NCBI RefSeq assembly: GCF_048820915.1
Contig: NZ_JBMERR010000014.1
Location: forward strand, 62,001-126,000
Reading direction: 5' to 3'
Source: Cribrihabitans_A pelagius
Lineage (GTDB): Bacteria; Pseudomonadota; Alphaproteobacteria; Rhodobacterales; Rhodobacteraceae
DNA length: 64,000 nucleotides
Below are positions 40,041 through 48,545 of this stretch, piece after piece (within the stretch, counting starts at the first letter, position 1; the number at the start of each line of letters is the position of its first letter). The notes beneath the pieces are model-generated. The model made no database searches. It was not told the DNA's origin and saw only the letters and a program-made list of their open reading frames with translations. Position numbers and translations under genes: made by a program.

Positions 40041-42266
40041 ATGCCACAGTTCTCATCTCACCCCTCACGTCCCGCCTGGATTCCCTTCGCCAAACAGGTC
40101 CTGCGCCGGATGATCTCGGAGCAAATCAGCGCGGCAGACAAACGCGGCGCTGCCACCCCGGAGCCCCCCAAATCCAATCTCCTAGACGCGCTCAACGACC
40201 TGCCCGGAATGCAGCACCGGGCCAGCGAGGAGCTAGACAAATTACGGGAAAGTGGCATCGACGGCTGGGCGCTGGATGATCAGGGACGCAGCCGTCCGGC
40301 AACCGTCCTGCCCGTAAGTCAAAGCCTGATCGCGCTTCGGCTCGCGGTCACCTTCATCTCATCCCGGAACGTCACGGAGACCCTGCTCGCTCCGGGTGCC
40401 GTGACCGTGCTCTCCGGGTTCCGCACCGCGGACGCCGATCAAATCCTGGCAGCCTGCCGCTGCGGTATTCTGCCCGAAGAGTGGAAGGTCACAACGCGGG
40501 GCGACGAACGGCACCACGAGCAGACACTCCGGGTACTTCAAATCACCACATCAACCGGGTCTTCCCGGACCGGCGATCTCTACCGCCTGGAGCGCAACCT
40601 GTGCGAAGCGCTGCAGCAGCCCAGCCCGCTGCTGGTTCTGCTTCCGGACGGCGAAAGCATCCCGGACAGCCTCAATACGGTCCTGCCCGACCCCATTAAG
40701 TTGGAGCCGCTAAGCCGCGACATCGTCATGGCGCAGCTGGAGCACAGTCACAGCGCGACCGGCAAAATCGACCGCGAGACCGTGGAACCACTCATCCCGG
40801 ACGACGGGGCCCTGTCCCTGCTTGGAGATCCGGATATCCTTCTGGCGCTCCGCGCTCCGGATGCCCGCAGCGCGGCAGAGCGCCTGGCTGCGGCGGTTTC
40901 CCGGACCCGGCAGCACGCTGGCGGGGTCCACGGGTTGTCCCTGGAGGGCATCAACGGCACCTCTCCCGCGCACAATGCGGCGGCAGATTTGGTTGCCGAT
41001 CTGCGCAGCTGGCAGTGCGGTGAGATCGAGTGGAGCGACATGTCCCGCTCGCTGCTGATCTACGGCGAACCCGGCACCGGAAAAACCGTGCTTGCAAAGG
41101 CGATTGCTGCCTCGGCCGGGGTTCCCCTGATCCAAGGATCCTTCGGAGCCTGGCAGGCCCGGGGTCACTTGGGCGATATGCTGGCCGCTATGCTGGCCTG
41201 TTTCGAGGATGCCAAATCCCGGAAGCCCTGCGTATTGTTCATCGATGAGATCGACAGTTGCGGGTCTCGCGCCGACACCAGCGACCGCAATCAAGCCTAT
41301 CGCCAACAGGTGATCAACGAGTTCCTGCGCCAGATCGATCTGCTGCATCAGGAAGAAGGCATTCTGCTGATCGGCGCCACCAATTTTCCCGGAAAGATCG
41401 ACCCGGCCATCCTCCGCCCAGGCCGTTTCGACCTGCAACACGAGATGCCGCTTCCAACCCGGCAGCAGATCCTGGTCATGCTTGAGCAAGCTTTCCCGGA
41501 CACCGGGGAATATCTGGTTCCGCTGTCCCGGAACCTGACCGGACAGACCCCCGCCGTGATCGATGCAAAAATCCGCGACGCCCGCGCTAAGGCGCGGCGC
41601 CAGGGGCGCAGCTTTGACCCAAGATTTCTTGAGCAGGTCCTCGGCAAGGAACTAGGATACCGAAAGCAGTTGGATGAGCGCATTGCCGTGCATGAATGCG
41701 GGCACGTTATCTCCGCGTGGCTCTACGGTGAAGAGATCAAACGTGTCTGCCTCTGCCCGACCGGAGGATTGACCGAGCGCAGCGCACCGCCGGGTGCCGG
41801 GCTGGAGGCGGATTTCGACAGGCAGATGACCATCCATCTGGCGGGCCGAGCTTCGGAACGGCTTGTGTTCGGGACGATCTCCGCAGGGGCGGGCGGAGGC
41901 GCAAATTCAGACCTCGCGAAAGCCGCACAGCTAGCCCTAGCGATGGATTATGAACTCGGGCTTGGCGTTCATGGAAACGCCTGGCTCGGGACGCCGGACT
42001 TTGCCCGCCTTTCGGCAGGCGAGCGCAAACGCCTGCAGGAGCGGCTTGACCATGCCGAGGACTTTGCCCGCGCCCTCCTGTATCCACACAGGCACCTGCT
42101 GCAGAAAATGGCCTCGGTTCTGACCCGGGAACGGGAGTTTGACGCTAGCACCGTAAAGTCTTGGCTGCAGGCCGTGCCTCGCAAGCCCGGCCCGGACGAT
42201 GATCCGGAAGTCACCGGAGATGATAATTCAAACGAAGCCACTGCATTCAGCCCAGGTTCCGGATAA
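40041..42266 (+). CDS. Soluble AAA+ ATPase fused to an M41 (FtsH-like) zinc peptidase
   Basis: 741 aa from the ATG at 40041 (GGAGAC upstream). Residues 1-310 are a poorly conserved domain without membrane helices. The AAA+ module follows: Walker A GEPGTGKT (342-349), Walker B VLFIDEID (398-405) and the second region of homology with Arg fingers (LRPGRFD, 458-464). The M41 peptidase has HECGH at 551-555 and an Asp ligand candidate in GGGANSDLAKA (D624). FtsH normally carries two N-terminal membrane helices; here they are absent. It should unfold and degrade cytosolic proteins with ATP. The substrate is unknown. Confidence 0.82.
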   Translation: MPQFSSHPSRPAWIPFAKQVLRRMISEQISAADKRGAATPEPPKSNLLDALNDLPGMQHRASEELDKLRESGIDGWALDDQGRSRPATVLPVSQSLIALRLAVTFISSRNVTETLLAPGAVTVLSGFRTADADQILAACRCGILPEEWKVTTRGDERHHEQTLRVLQITTSTGSSRTGDLYRLERNLCEALQQPSPLLVLLPDGESIPDSLNTVLPDPIKLEPLSRDIVMAQLEHSHSATGKIDRETVEPLIPDDGALSLLGDPDILLALRAPDARSAAERLAAAVSRTRQHAGGVHGLSLEGINGTSPAHNAAADLVADLRSWQCGEIEWSDMSRSLLIYGEPGTGKTVLAKAIAASAGVPLIQGSFGAWQARGHLGDMLAAMLACFEDAKSRKPCVLFIDEIDSCGSRADTSDRNQAYRQQVINEFLRQIDLLHQEEGILLIGATNFPGKIDPAILRPGRFDLQHEMPLPTRQQILVMLEQAFPDTGEYLVPLSRNLTGQTPAVIDAKIRDARAKARRQGRSFDPRFLEQVLGKELGYRKQLDERIAVHECGHVISAWLYGEEIKRVCLCPTGGLTERSAPPGAGLEADFDRQMTIHLAGRASERLVFGTISAGAGGGANSDLAKAAQLALAMDYELGLGVHGNAWLGTPDFARLSAGERKRLQERLDHAEDFARALLYPHRHLLQKMASVLTREREFDASTVKSWLQAVPRKPGPDDDPEVTGDDNSNEATAFSPGSG

Positions 42267-42533
42267 CTCCCTGCCGGTAATAGTTTGCGGCCCGGCGCTG
42301 TCCCAAAAGCAAACCTCCGGCGCCCCCGCTCGGCGCCGGACATGAGCCCCGCCAGCGGGGTTATCCACATAAACCCGGCCAGCCGCGGCACCCAGCACTC
42401 TTTCACGGGACCCGCCGTCCTCCCTCCCCCGATATGATGAAGCCAACAGGTGCCGGGACAGATCCCGGCCAGATCAGCAGCATCAGAAGACCGCCCCGGG
42501 CCTGTGTCCGGGAGCGGCGGGAGACCTCGGCCC

Positions 42534-42713
42534 ATGGCACGGGACCAGAAGAGCTATGTCAATTGCCAGCGGGCATCGAACGCGCCCGCCGACAATACCA
42601 CCGTCCGCCCGGACGATACGATCTGCACTCAAACGCAACTGCACGCGTTGATGCGCGCCCTGGCCCGCGAGGCAGCCCGCGCCGACCACCGGGACGGCAA
42701 GGAACCAGATTAG
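42534..42713 (+). CDS. Small protein encoded just upstream of the serine recombinase
   Basis: 59 aa from MARDQKSYVNCQRASNAPAD. The C-terminal half (TQLHALMRALAREAARADHR) is one amphipathic helix. It ends 21 bases before the recombinase start and is probably co-transcribed, so it might be a recombination directionality factor or a regulator. I do not recognise the family. The 267 bases before it (42267-42533) hold a GC hairpin near 42319-42341 and no gene. Confidence 0.5.
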   Translation: MARDQKSYVNCQRASNAPADNTTVRPDDTICTQTQLHALMRALAREAARADHRDGKEPD

Positions 42714-42734
42714 AACCAATCCTCGGAGGCACCG

Positions 42735-44435
42735 ATGTCCCAGCCCAAACTCCGCGCCGCGATCTACGCCCGGTATTCCAGCGACCTGCAGCGCGACGCC
42801 TCCGTAGAAGACCAGATCCGCAGCTGCACGGAATACGCCAAGGCGCAGGGGCTTGAAGTCGTCTCTACCTACTCGGACCGGGCCATCTCGGGCGCCAGCC
42901 TCATGCGCAGCGGCATGCAGGCGCTGCTGCGCGATGCGCGCGGCGGCACATTCGATGTGCTGGTGTCGGAAGCTCTCGACCGGCTGAGCCGCAACCAGGC
43001 CGACATCGCCCACATCTACCAGGAATTCTGTTTCAACGGCCTCCCGATCGAGACCCTGGCCGAGGGTGTGATTTCGGAGATTCATATCGGGCTCAAAGGC
43101 ACGATGAATGCGCTGCAGCTCAAGGATATCGCGATGAAGACTCACCGCGGTCTCAAAGGGCGCGCACTGGAGGGCAAGTCCGCAGGCGGCAAAGCTTACG
43201 GATACCGCATGAAGCCGCAGCTCACGGCCAGCGGCGAGGTGATCCGCGGCGAGCGGGAGATCCACCCGGAAGAGGCCGGCGCCGTGCGCCGAATCTTCGA
43301 AGACTATGCCCGCGGCCTGTCCCCGAAGAAGATCGCCGAAGCGCTGAACCAGGAAGGTGTCCCCGCCCCGTCCGGCCGCCACTGGGGCACCTCCACCATT
43401 CACGGCAACCGCCAGCGCGGCACCGGCATCCTCAACAACGAGCTCTACATCGGCAGGCAGATCTGGAACCGGCTGCGCTACGTCAAGGATCCGCAAACCG
43501 GCAAGCGCATCTCGCGGCTGAACCCGGAAAGCGAGTGGACGATCACCGACGTCCCGCATTTGCGGATCGTCGATCAGGATCTTTGGGATGCGGTCCGGGC
43601 CCGCCAAGGCGACCTGAAGACCGCGGGCACAAGTGAGCCGGTCTGGGACCGGCGCCGCCCGAAGACCCTGTTCTCCGGCCTGATGGCCTGCGGCTGCTGC
43701 GGCGGCGGCTTTGCCAAGATCTCCAAGGACAGCTTCGGCTGCTCCCCGGCGCGGAACAAGGGCGCCGCGGTCTGCAGCAACAAGCGCACCATCAAGCAGG
43801 CCGACCTGGAAGCCCGGGTGCTGGATGCACTGGCGAACCACCTGATGGATCCGGACGCGGTGCAGGTCTTCTGCGAAGAATATACAGCCGAGCGCAACCG
43901 GCTGAAGGCGGCAGCCGCCGGGAACCGCAAGGAGAAGGAGCAGCAACTGGCCCGCGCCAAGCGGGATCACCAGAAACTGGTGGATGCGATCATCGCGGGC
44001 GTGCCCGCGGAGCAGGTCAAAGACCGGATGATCGAGCTCGGCACGCGGCGCCAGCAGCTGGAACGGGAGCTGGCGCACACCCCTGCCCCGGACCCGGTGG
44101 TGTTTCACCCGTCGATGGCCGAAGCCTACCGGGCCCGGGTGTCGCGGCTGATCAGGTGCCTTGGCACCGCCGAAGGCATGGAAGAAGCCAAGGAGGCGCT
44201 GCGGGCGCTGGTGGAGCGGATCGTGCTGACGCCCGCGGCGGAAGGCACTGGCCTGGATCTGACGCTGGAGGGCGATCTGGCCGGGCTGCTGCGGCTGGCC
44301 ACGGGTGCGGAGGGCCCGAACACGAAGAAGGCCTCCGGTGGTACGTCGGAAGTCTTTGATATTCCAGAGGAATTAGTGTTGGTTGCGGGAGCAGGCAACC
44401 GCCGTATCCTACCTGCCCTCTCCGCAATAATATAA
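42735..44435 (+). CDS. Large serine recombinase
   Basis: 566 aa. The catalytic resolvase domain begins RAAIYARYSSDLQRDASVED (Ser nucleophile in YSS) and includes SEALDRLSRNQADIAHI. A recombinase domain (GRALEGKSAGGKAYGYRM, IFEDYARGLSPKKIAEALN) follows. A zinc ribbon has ACGCCGG and SPARNKGAAVCSN. A coiled coil spans about 390-450 and a C-terminal extension ends the protein. It integrates or excises an element between att sites. Its last residues read LVLVAGAG then NRRILPALSAII. VAGAG is encoded by the 3' end of an initiator-tRNA gene, so the coding end overlaps the attachment core. Confidence 0.92.
   Translation: MSQPKLRAAIYARYSSDLQRDASVEDQIRSCTEYAKAQGLEVVSTYSDRAISGASLMRSGMQALLRDARGGTFDVLVSEALDRLSRNQADIAHIYQEFCFNGLPIETLAEGVISEIHIGLKGTMNALQLKDIAMKTHRGLKGRALEGKSAGGKAYGYRMKPQLTASGEVIRGEREIHPEEAGAVRRIFEDYARGLSPKKIAEALNQEGVPAPSGRHWGTSTIHGNRQRGTGILNNELYIGRQIWNRLRYVKDPQTGKRISRLNPESEWTITDVPHLRIVDQDLWDAVRARQGDLKTAGTSEPVWDRRRPKTLFSGLMACGCCGGGFAKISKDSFGCSPARNKGAAVCSNKRTIKQADLEARVLDALANHLMDPDAVQVFCEEYTAERNRLKAAAAGNRKEKEQQLARAKRDHQKLVDAIIAGVPAEQVKDRMIELGTRRQQLERELAHTPAPDPVVFHPSMAEAYRARVSRLIRCLGTAEGMEEAKEALRALVERIVLTPAAEGTGLDLTLEGDLAGLLRLATGAEGPNTKKASGGTSEVFDIPEELVLVAGAGNRRILPALSAII
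44379..44395. other. Attachment-site core: 3' end of an initiator tRNA gene (partial)
   Basis: On the minus strand 44395-44380 reads CCTGCTCCCGCAACCA, the acceptor-stem end and CCA of an alphaproteobacterial tRNA-fMet. In elements integrated there, the recombinase frame continues as VAGAGFEPATF. Here the match stops right after the core, so no tRNA gene is present. This marks the recombination boundary. Confidence 0.6.
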
Positions 44436-44816
44436 ACCCATGATAGCACACAGCTAACGGCACCTTTGCTGCAGGTTTCTCGGACGCCACGCGCGACGTT
44501 TGAATGATGCGCGGCATTGCCTGGCGTCGGAGAAGCGCGCAAGCTGGAAATCGCGGTGTTGGAATTGGGTAGACCAGCTGGCTCTATGGGGATTTGAAGC
44601 GGTTGATGGCCTTGGTTCTTGTTCTGCAGGTTGGGCCAACTGCGCTCGTTGCAGGCAGCTTCGGCACGGATTTTGTGAGCTTTGAGGGGCATGCGCCGCG
44701 TCTCGCGGGGCTCGGCAACCTCACCACCACTACTATCCGGGCTGCAGGCATGCCGGATGGGCCGCAAGCGGTATCGCGAGCAACGGCGATTGGACTTCCG
44801 GTCCTTGGCGTGCATG
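44436..44816. other. Stretch between the recombinase and the IS91 transposase
   Basis: Short open frames occur on both strands but none shows family features or a convincing ribosome site. Part of it is likely the terminal region of the IS91-type element whose transposase ends at 44817. I could not place that end exactly. Confidence 0.4.
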
Positions 44817-46052
44817 TCATGTGGCGGCCCTCGCTGTTCCTGGCGGCGCCCTGGGGCGTCGTTCTGGCGCGATGGTTTCGGCGATAATCAGGTGCCCGCC
44901 GCAGCAGGGGCATGGCAGCGCGAGGATGCGGGCAAGTGCATCGGCGTCATCGGCCGTGCCGTTGTGCGCGTAACCCTGATCAGATGTTTCGACCCTGAGC
45001 AGTTCCCTGATCCTGGCGATATTGGCGGCACGGTTGCCATTCCCGAAGAAGCCGTAGTGGCGGATGCGATGCTGCCCCTTGGGCAGGACATGGATCAGGA
45101 AGCGGCGGATGAACTCGCCGGTCTTGAGGGTCATGGTGGTATGCCGCCCCGGACCGTTGACGCGGTAATCCTTGGCGCGGAAGGTGACGCTCCGGCCGTT
45201 CATGCGGATCAGGCGGCTGTTGGAGATCGCAACACGGTGGGTGTAGCGCGACAGGTATGCCAGCACGGCCCTGGGTCCGGCGAAGGGCTCCTTGGCATAC
45301 ACAACCCAATCGATCCTGCGCAGCGGTTGCAGAAACGCGTCGAAGGCTGCGCGATCCGCAAGCCCGGCTTGGTCGCCAAAGAAATGCAGCTTCCCGGCTT
45401 TGTGCAGCCGGGCCAGCCCGTCCAGAACGAGGCGCCGGTAGAGGCGGGACAGCACCCGGACGGAGAGAAAGAAGTTCCTGCGGCAGGCGATCCACCGCGC
45501 ACCGTCCGCAGACAGGCCGCCGCCCGGCACGATCATGTGGACATGCGGGTGGTGCGTCATCGCCGAACCCGTCGTGTCGAAGACGCGCCTCCGGCACGAT
45601 GTGTGCAGGACGGATGTGATGCCGGCCCGGGCGCCAAGGTGCTTGGGATCGGCGGCGATCCGGATCACCGTGTCCGCGCTCGCCCGCATCAGCAGATTGT
45701 AGATCTCTCGTTTATTATGGCGGGCGATGTCGGCGACCGGTTTTGGCAGCGTGAAGACCAGGTGGAAATACCGCACGGGCAGCAGTTCCGCCTCGCGCGC
45801 CGCCAGCCAGGCCTTGGCCGCACCCGCCTGGCACTTGGGGCAATGGCGATTGCGGCAAGAGTTGTAGGCAATGTGTTCATGCCCGCAGTCTTCACACCGC
45901 GCGGCATGGCCGCCGAGCGCTGCCGTGCGGCAGCGCGTGATGGCGTTCATCACTTTCAACTGGTCGAGGCTGATATGGCCTGCATTGGCCGCCCGCCAGG
46001 CAGAACCATGGAGCCGGAAGATATCCGCAACCTCCAGCTTCGGCCAGGACAA
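44817..46052 (-). CDS. IS91-family transposase
   Basis: 411 aa. The N-terminal zinc-binding motif is CEDCGHEHIAYNSCRNRHCPKC. The HUH motif is HHPHVHMIVPGGG, and the Tyr-containing block is LAYLSRYTHRVAISNSRL. Just before HPH the sequence reads LHTSCRRRVFDTTGSAMTHH. Related transposases I know read LHTWGSAMTHH, so about ten extra codons are inserted in frame here. This may impair activity. The protein performs single-strand, rolling-circle transposition. Confidence 0.88.
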   Translation of the reverse strand: MSWPKLEVADIFRLHGSAWRAANAGHISLDQLKVMNAITRCRTAALGGHAARCEDCGHEHIAYNSCRNRHCPKCQAGAAKAWLAAREAELLPVRYFHLVFTLPKPVADIARHNKREIYNLLMRASADTVIRIAADPKHLGARAGITSVLHTSCRRRVFDTTGSAMTHHPHVHMIVPGGGLSADGARWIACRRNFFLSVRVLSRLYRRLVLDGLARLHKAGKLHFFGDQAGLADRAAFDAFLQPLRRIDWVVYAKEPFAGPRAVLAYLSRYTHRVAISNSRLIRMNGRSVTFRAKDYRVNGPGRHTTMTLKTGEFIRRFLIHVLPKGQHRIRHYGFFGNGNRAANIARIRELLRVETSDQGYAHNGTADDADALARILALPCPCCGGHLIIAETIAPERRPRAPPGTARAAT

Positions 46053-46058
46053 CGCAGT

Positions 46059-46964
46059 CTATGAGGCGCCTTTCCTGCGCTTCGCCGCGGTCAGGCCGTC
46101 CAGCGGGCTCTCCACCGCCGAGATCATGCCGGTGGCAACGCTGGCATAGTGCGCCGTGGTGGTGAGTTTGGCATGCCCGAGCAGCGCCTGAATGATCCGG
46201 ATATCCACGCCGCGTTCCAGCAGATGCGTCGCGAAGCTGTGACGCAAGGTGTGCAGAGTGACCGGCTTGGTGATCCCGGCGGCCAGCACTGCCTGCTTGA
46301 ACAGCCGCGAGATCTGTCTGGCCGAAAGATGCCGCCCGCAATAGCCGGGAAAGAGCGCGCGATCAGGCCCGGACACACCCCTGTCGTTGACGGTCGGGCG
46401 TTCGGTCCACCAGGCCCGCAACAGGCTCAGAATATCAACGGGCAGCATCACGTTGCGGTCCTTGCGTCCCTTCGACTGCACGATGCGGATAATGTTCTGT
46501 TCCCCGTCGATGTCGCCGGCCTTCAGCCGGACGACCTCGCTTGCCCGCAGGCCGCAACCATAGGCGAGTGACAGCATCACGCGCGCCTTCAGGCAGGGGG
46601 CCATTGCGAGGATGCGCCTGACCTCGTTGCGGCTCAGCACGAGGGGAACCTTCACGGGCTTTTTGAGGTGGAACACTTCGGCCGCCAGGTCATGCCGGCG
46701 CAGGGTGACCCGGAACAGGAACTTCAGCCCGGTCATGGTCTGGTTGCGGGTGCAGATACTCATCCCGCTCTCGATCAGATGCAGCTGGAAATGCTTCACG
46801 TCATCCGGGGAGGCTGTCTCCGGAGATCGCCCGAGCCAGGAGGCAAACCGTTTGCAGGCCCGCAGGTGGCTGGTCTGCGACGCCGGTCCGAGATTGCGTG
46901 CGGACATATCCGCGATCATGCGCGCCCGAAGGGGTGTCGCCGGTGCAGGGTGCTGATTGGTCAT
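46059..46964 (-). CDS. Tyrosine recombinase associated with IS91
   Basis: 301 aa from the ATG at 46964 (GGGTTTTCCC upstream; an in-frame ATG at 47012 is less likely). The SAM-like N-terminal domain (residues 15-100) and the catalytic domain are complete. Arg lies in YGCGLRASEVVRL, Lys in SKGRKDR, HxLR in LHTLRHSFATHLLERG, LLGH in QALLGHAKL and the nucleophile Tyr in TTTAHYASV. Such integrase-like proteins accompany IS91 transposases and may resolve intermediates. Confidence 0.9.
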   Translation of the reverse strand: MTNQHPAPATPLRARMIADMSARNLGPASQTSHLRACKRFASWLGRSPETASPDDVKHFQLHLIESGMSICTRNQTMTGLKFLFRVTLRRHDLAAEVFHLKKPVKVPLVLSRNEVRRILAMAPCLKARVMLSLAYGCGLRASEVVRLKAGDIDGEQNIIRIVQSKGRKDRNVMLPVDILSLLRAWWTERPTVNDRGVSGPDRALFPGYCGRHLSARQISRLFKQAVLAAGITKPVTLHTLRHSFATHLLERGVDIRIIQALLGHAKLTTTAHYASVATGMISAVESPLDGLTAAKRRKGAS

Positions 46965-47177
46965 GGGAAAACCCTCTGTCAACCGAGGCAAAATCACCTC
47001 GGCCAACAGCACACACCCGACCTCCTAAACCGCGAAACAAATACCGCTTCAGCCCAACGCCTGCCACGCAGAGCCCCTATCGCGGAGCGATTTAGTGCAA
47101 GCGCAGGAAGCGGGCTTTGCAAAGTACTGATCGCTTCCCGATTGCAGTCCTTCGCGCCGCTTGCCGGGAGCCGCGGA

Positions 47178-47414
47178 TCACGGCCGACGGACAGAGTTTC
47201 CATTGGCGATAATCTGATTGATCAGAGCGGCTGCTGCCTTGTGAGTTGCGACTTCCGCATCCGTACCGGCAGCGTTTTCGTGCGAGGCTGCAGCGTCACG
47301 GAGGATTCCGGCGATTTCATGCTCCGGCATCATTTGGAGGTCATTCATGGCAAGCAGCAGCGCCTCGCAGATCGATAGGGCGGCCATTCCAGCATTGTCG
47401 GAATACTCAGGCAT
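47178..47414 (-). CDS. Conserved hypothetical protein, 78 aa
   Basis: From the ATG at 47414 (MPEYSDNAGMAALSICEALL); the frame stays open to 47594 but the upstream part has no coding features. It is all-helical with a short hydrophobic stretch AALSICEALLLAMND, and ends in HKAAAALINQIIANG. No signal or catalytic motif is visible. It is divergent from the Crp-type gene, 127 bases apart. I have the impression of a family common in Rhodobacterales but cannot name it. Confidence 0.6.
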   Translation of the reverse strand: MPEYSDNAGMAALSICEALLLAMNDLQMMPEHEIAGILRDAAASHENAAGTDAEVATHKAAAALINQIIANGNSVRRP

Positions 47415-47541
47415 CCTGCATTTTCCTTTCTTGCATTGCATATCAAGCCAATGTGGCAGACTGGTGATCAAGGGCATCTTTGCAGAAAGCGGAGTGTGCT
47501 GGACTGATCGAGAGCAGTCCCTGTCCTGGGGACGTCCTGAA

Positions 47542-48300
47542 ATGCCGCGTCTGTCCGAGGGGGTCATGAACGCCATCAAAAATAGCCCGTTCACAAGAAA
47601 ACTATCAGCTTTTGCCGTGTTGTCAGAAGATGAGCTTGCCGTGCTGGAGCGTTTACACCAGCGCCGCAGAACGTTTGCTGCCGGGAGCGACCTTGTGCAT
47701 CAGGGGCAGCCGGAACAAGCTGCCTACATTCTGTCCTCCGGCTGGGCCTGCTCCTACAAGATCCAGCAGGAGGGATCGCGCCAGATTGTTGACTTCCAGA
47801 TACCGGGTGATTTCCTGGGGTTGCGCAGCGTTCTTTTGCGGACGTCGGATCATAGCATCGAACCGATCGTGGAGATCGAAGCCGCCGAAGTCTTGGCAGA
47901 TGACCTGCTGGAGGCCTTTGCCAAGACCCCGCGGCTAGCTGCGGCCATACTTTGGGCAGCCTCGCGGGACGAGGCCATGGTAGTGGAGCATCTGGTTGGT
48001 CTTGGACGCCGGGATGCAGACGCACGAATGGCGCATTTTCTGCTGGAACTTGGCGCCAGGCTGGCTCTTGTCGGGCAAGGCAGCAAAGCGGGTTATGCTT
48101 GTCCCTTGACACAATACCACCTTGCCGACGCGCTGGGATTGAGCGCGGTTCATGTGAATCGTGTTCTGCGGCAATTGCGGGAAAGCGGACTCGTCTCCTT
48201 CCGCGGCGGCCATGTGAAATTCGGCGATCTTGATCGTCTGGTGGCACTGGCAGAATTCGATCCCGCGTATTTGGACCAGACTGGGCCGCTTCTGAAATGA
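47542..48300 (+). CDS. Crp/Fnr-family transcriptional regulator
   Basis: 252 aa from ATG 47542 (MPRLSEGVMNAIKNS); ATG 47566 is an alternative. The cyclic-nucleotide-binding fold covers about residues 25-140 (FAAGSDLVHQGQPEQAAYILSSGWACSYKIQQEGSRQIVDFQIPGDFLGL). There is no Cys cluster of the FNR type. The C-terminal winged HTH (LTQYHLADALGLSAVHVNRVLRQLRESGLVSFRGGHV) follows. It converges on the small gene at 48357-48545. A damaged second copy of this pair occurs at 60.2-60.6 kb. Confidence 0.9.
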   Translation: MPRLSEGVMNAIKNSPFTRKLSAFAVLSEDELAVLERLHQRRRTFAAGSDLVHQGQPEQAAYILSSGWACSYKIQQEGSRQIVDFQIPGDFLGLRSVLLRTSDHSIEPIVEIEAAEVLADDLLEAFAKTPRLAAAILWAASRDEAMVVEHLVGLGRRDADARMAHFLLELGARLALVGQGSKAGYACPLTQYHLADALGLSAVHVNRVLRQLRESGLVSFRGGHVKFGDLDRLVALAEFDPAYLDQTGPLLK

Positions 48301-48356
48301 AATGGCCGCCCTCCGGTGATGGTTGGACAGCCGGGGGATCGGTTCAGGCGGGGAGA

Positions 48357-48545
48357 TCACGCAAGCGCTTGTTTTGCGGCGTCGAGCTGCCTGTACATTT
48401 CGGTATCGTTCTCTTCACTCTGTGCCAGTTCAGCCAGCCGGTAGTGCTTCAGGGCCGCGGCCTTCTGCGGTCCGGCCGGGGCCCTCTCGCAGGCAGCCCT
48501 GACTGAGGCCAGCTTTACGGATATCTCTTTTGCTTCGGGTGTCAT
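48357..48545 (-). CDS. Small protein of the 'KHYR' family, copy 1 (62 aa)
   Basis: From ATG 48545 (MTPEAKEISVKLASVRAACE). It is 62 aa, entirely helical, with the core ERAPAGPQKAAALKHYRLAE followed by LAQSEENDTEMYRQLDAAKQ. It is about 60% identical to the product at 60160-60348, and the 25 bases around the start (AAAGGACAACCGAATGACAC...) are also conserved. It is convergent with the Crp-type gene, 56 bases apart. No function is known to me. Confidence 0.7.
   Translation of the reverse strand: MTPEAKEISVKLASVRAACERAPAGPQKAAALKHYRLAELAQSEENDTEMYRQLDAAKQALA

Larger units (their letters stand above)
44817..46964 (-). mobile_element. IS91-type element core (transposase plus tyrosine recombinase)
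   Basis: A Y2-type transposase gene and a tyrosine-recombinase gene lie head to tail, 6 bases apart on the minus strand. This is the common two-gene form of alphaproteobacterial IS91 elements. IS91 moves by rolling-circle transposition, makes no target duplication and has no inverted repeats. The true ends therefore lie outside these coordinates and were not identified. Confidence 0.7.

Noticed and set aside
36027..44435. Complete self-transmissible ICE
   Set aside because: A relaxase and a recombinase are present but no coupling protein or type IV secretion genes, so at most a mobilizable element can be claimed.
44584..44913. Open frames on both strands downstream of the IS91 transposase
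   Set aside because: Neither shows a recognisable motif or a good start; more likely part of the non-coding IS91 end.
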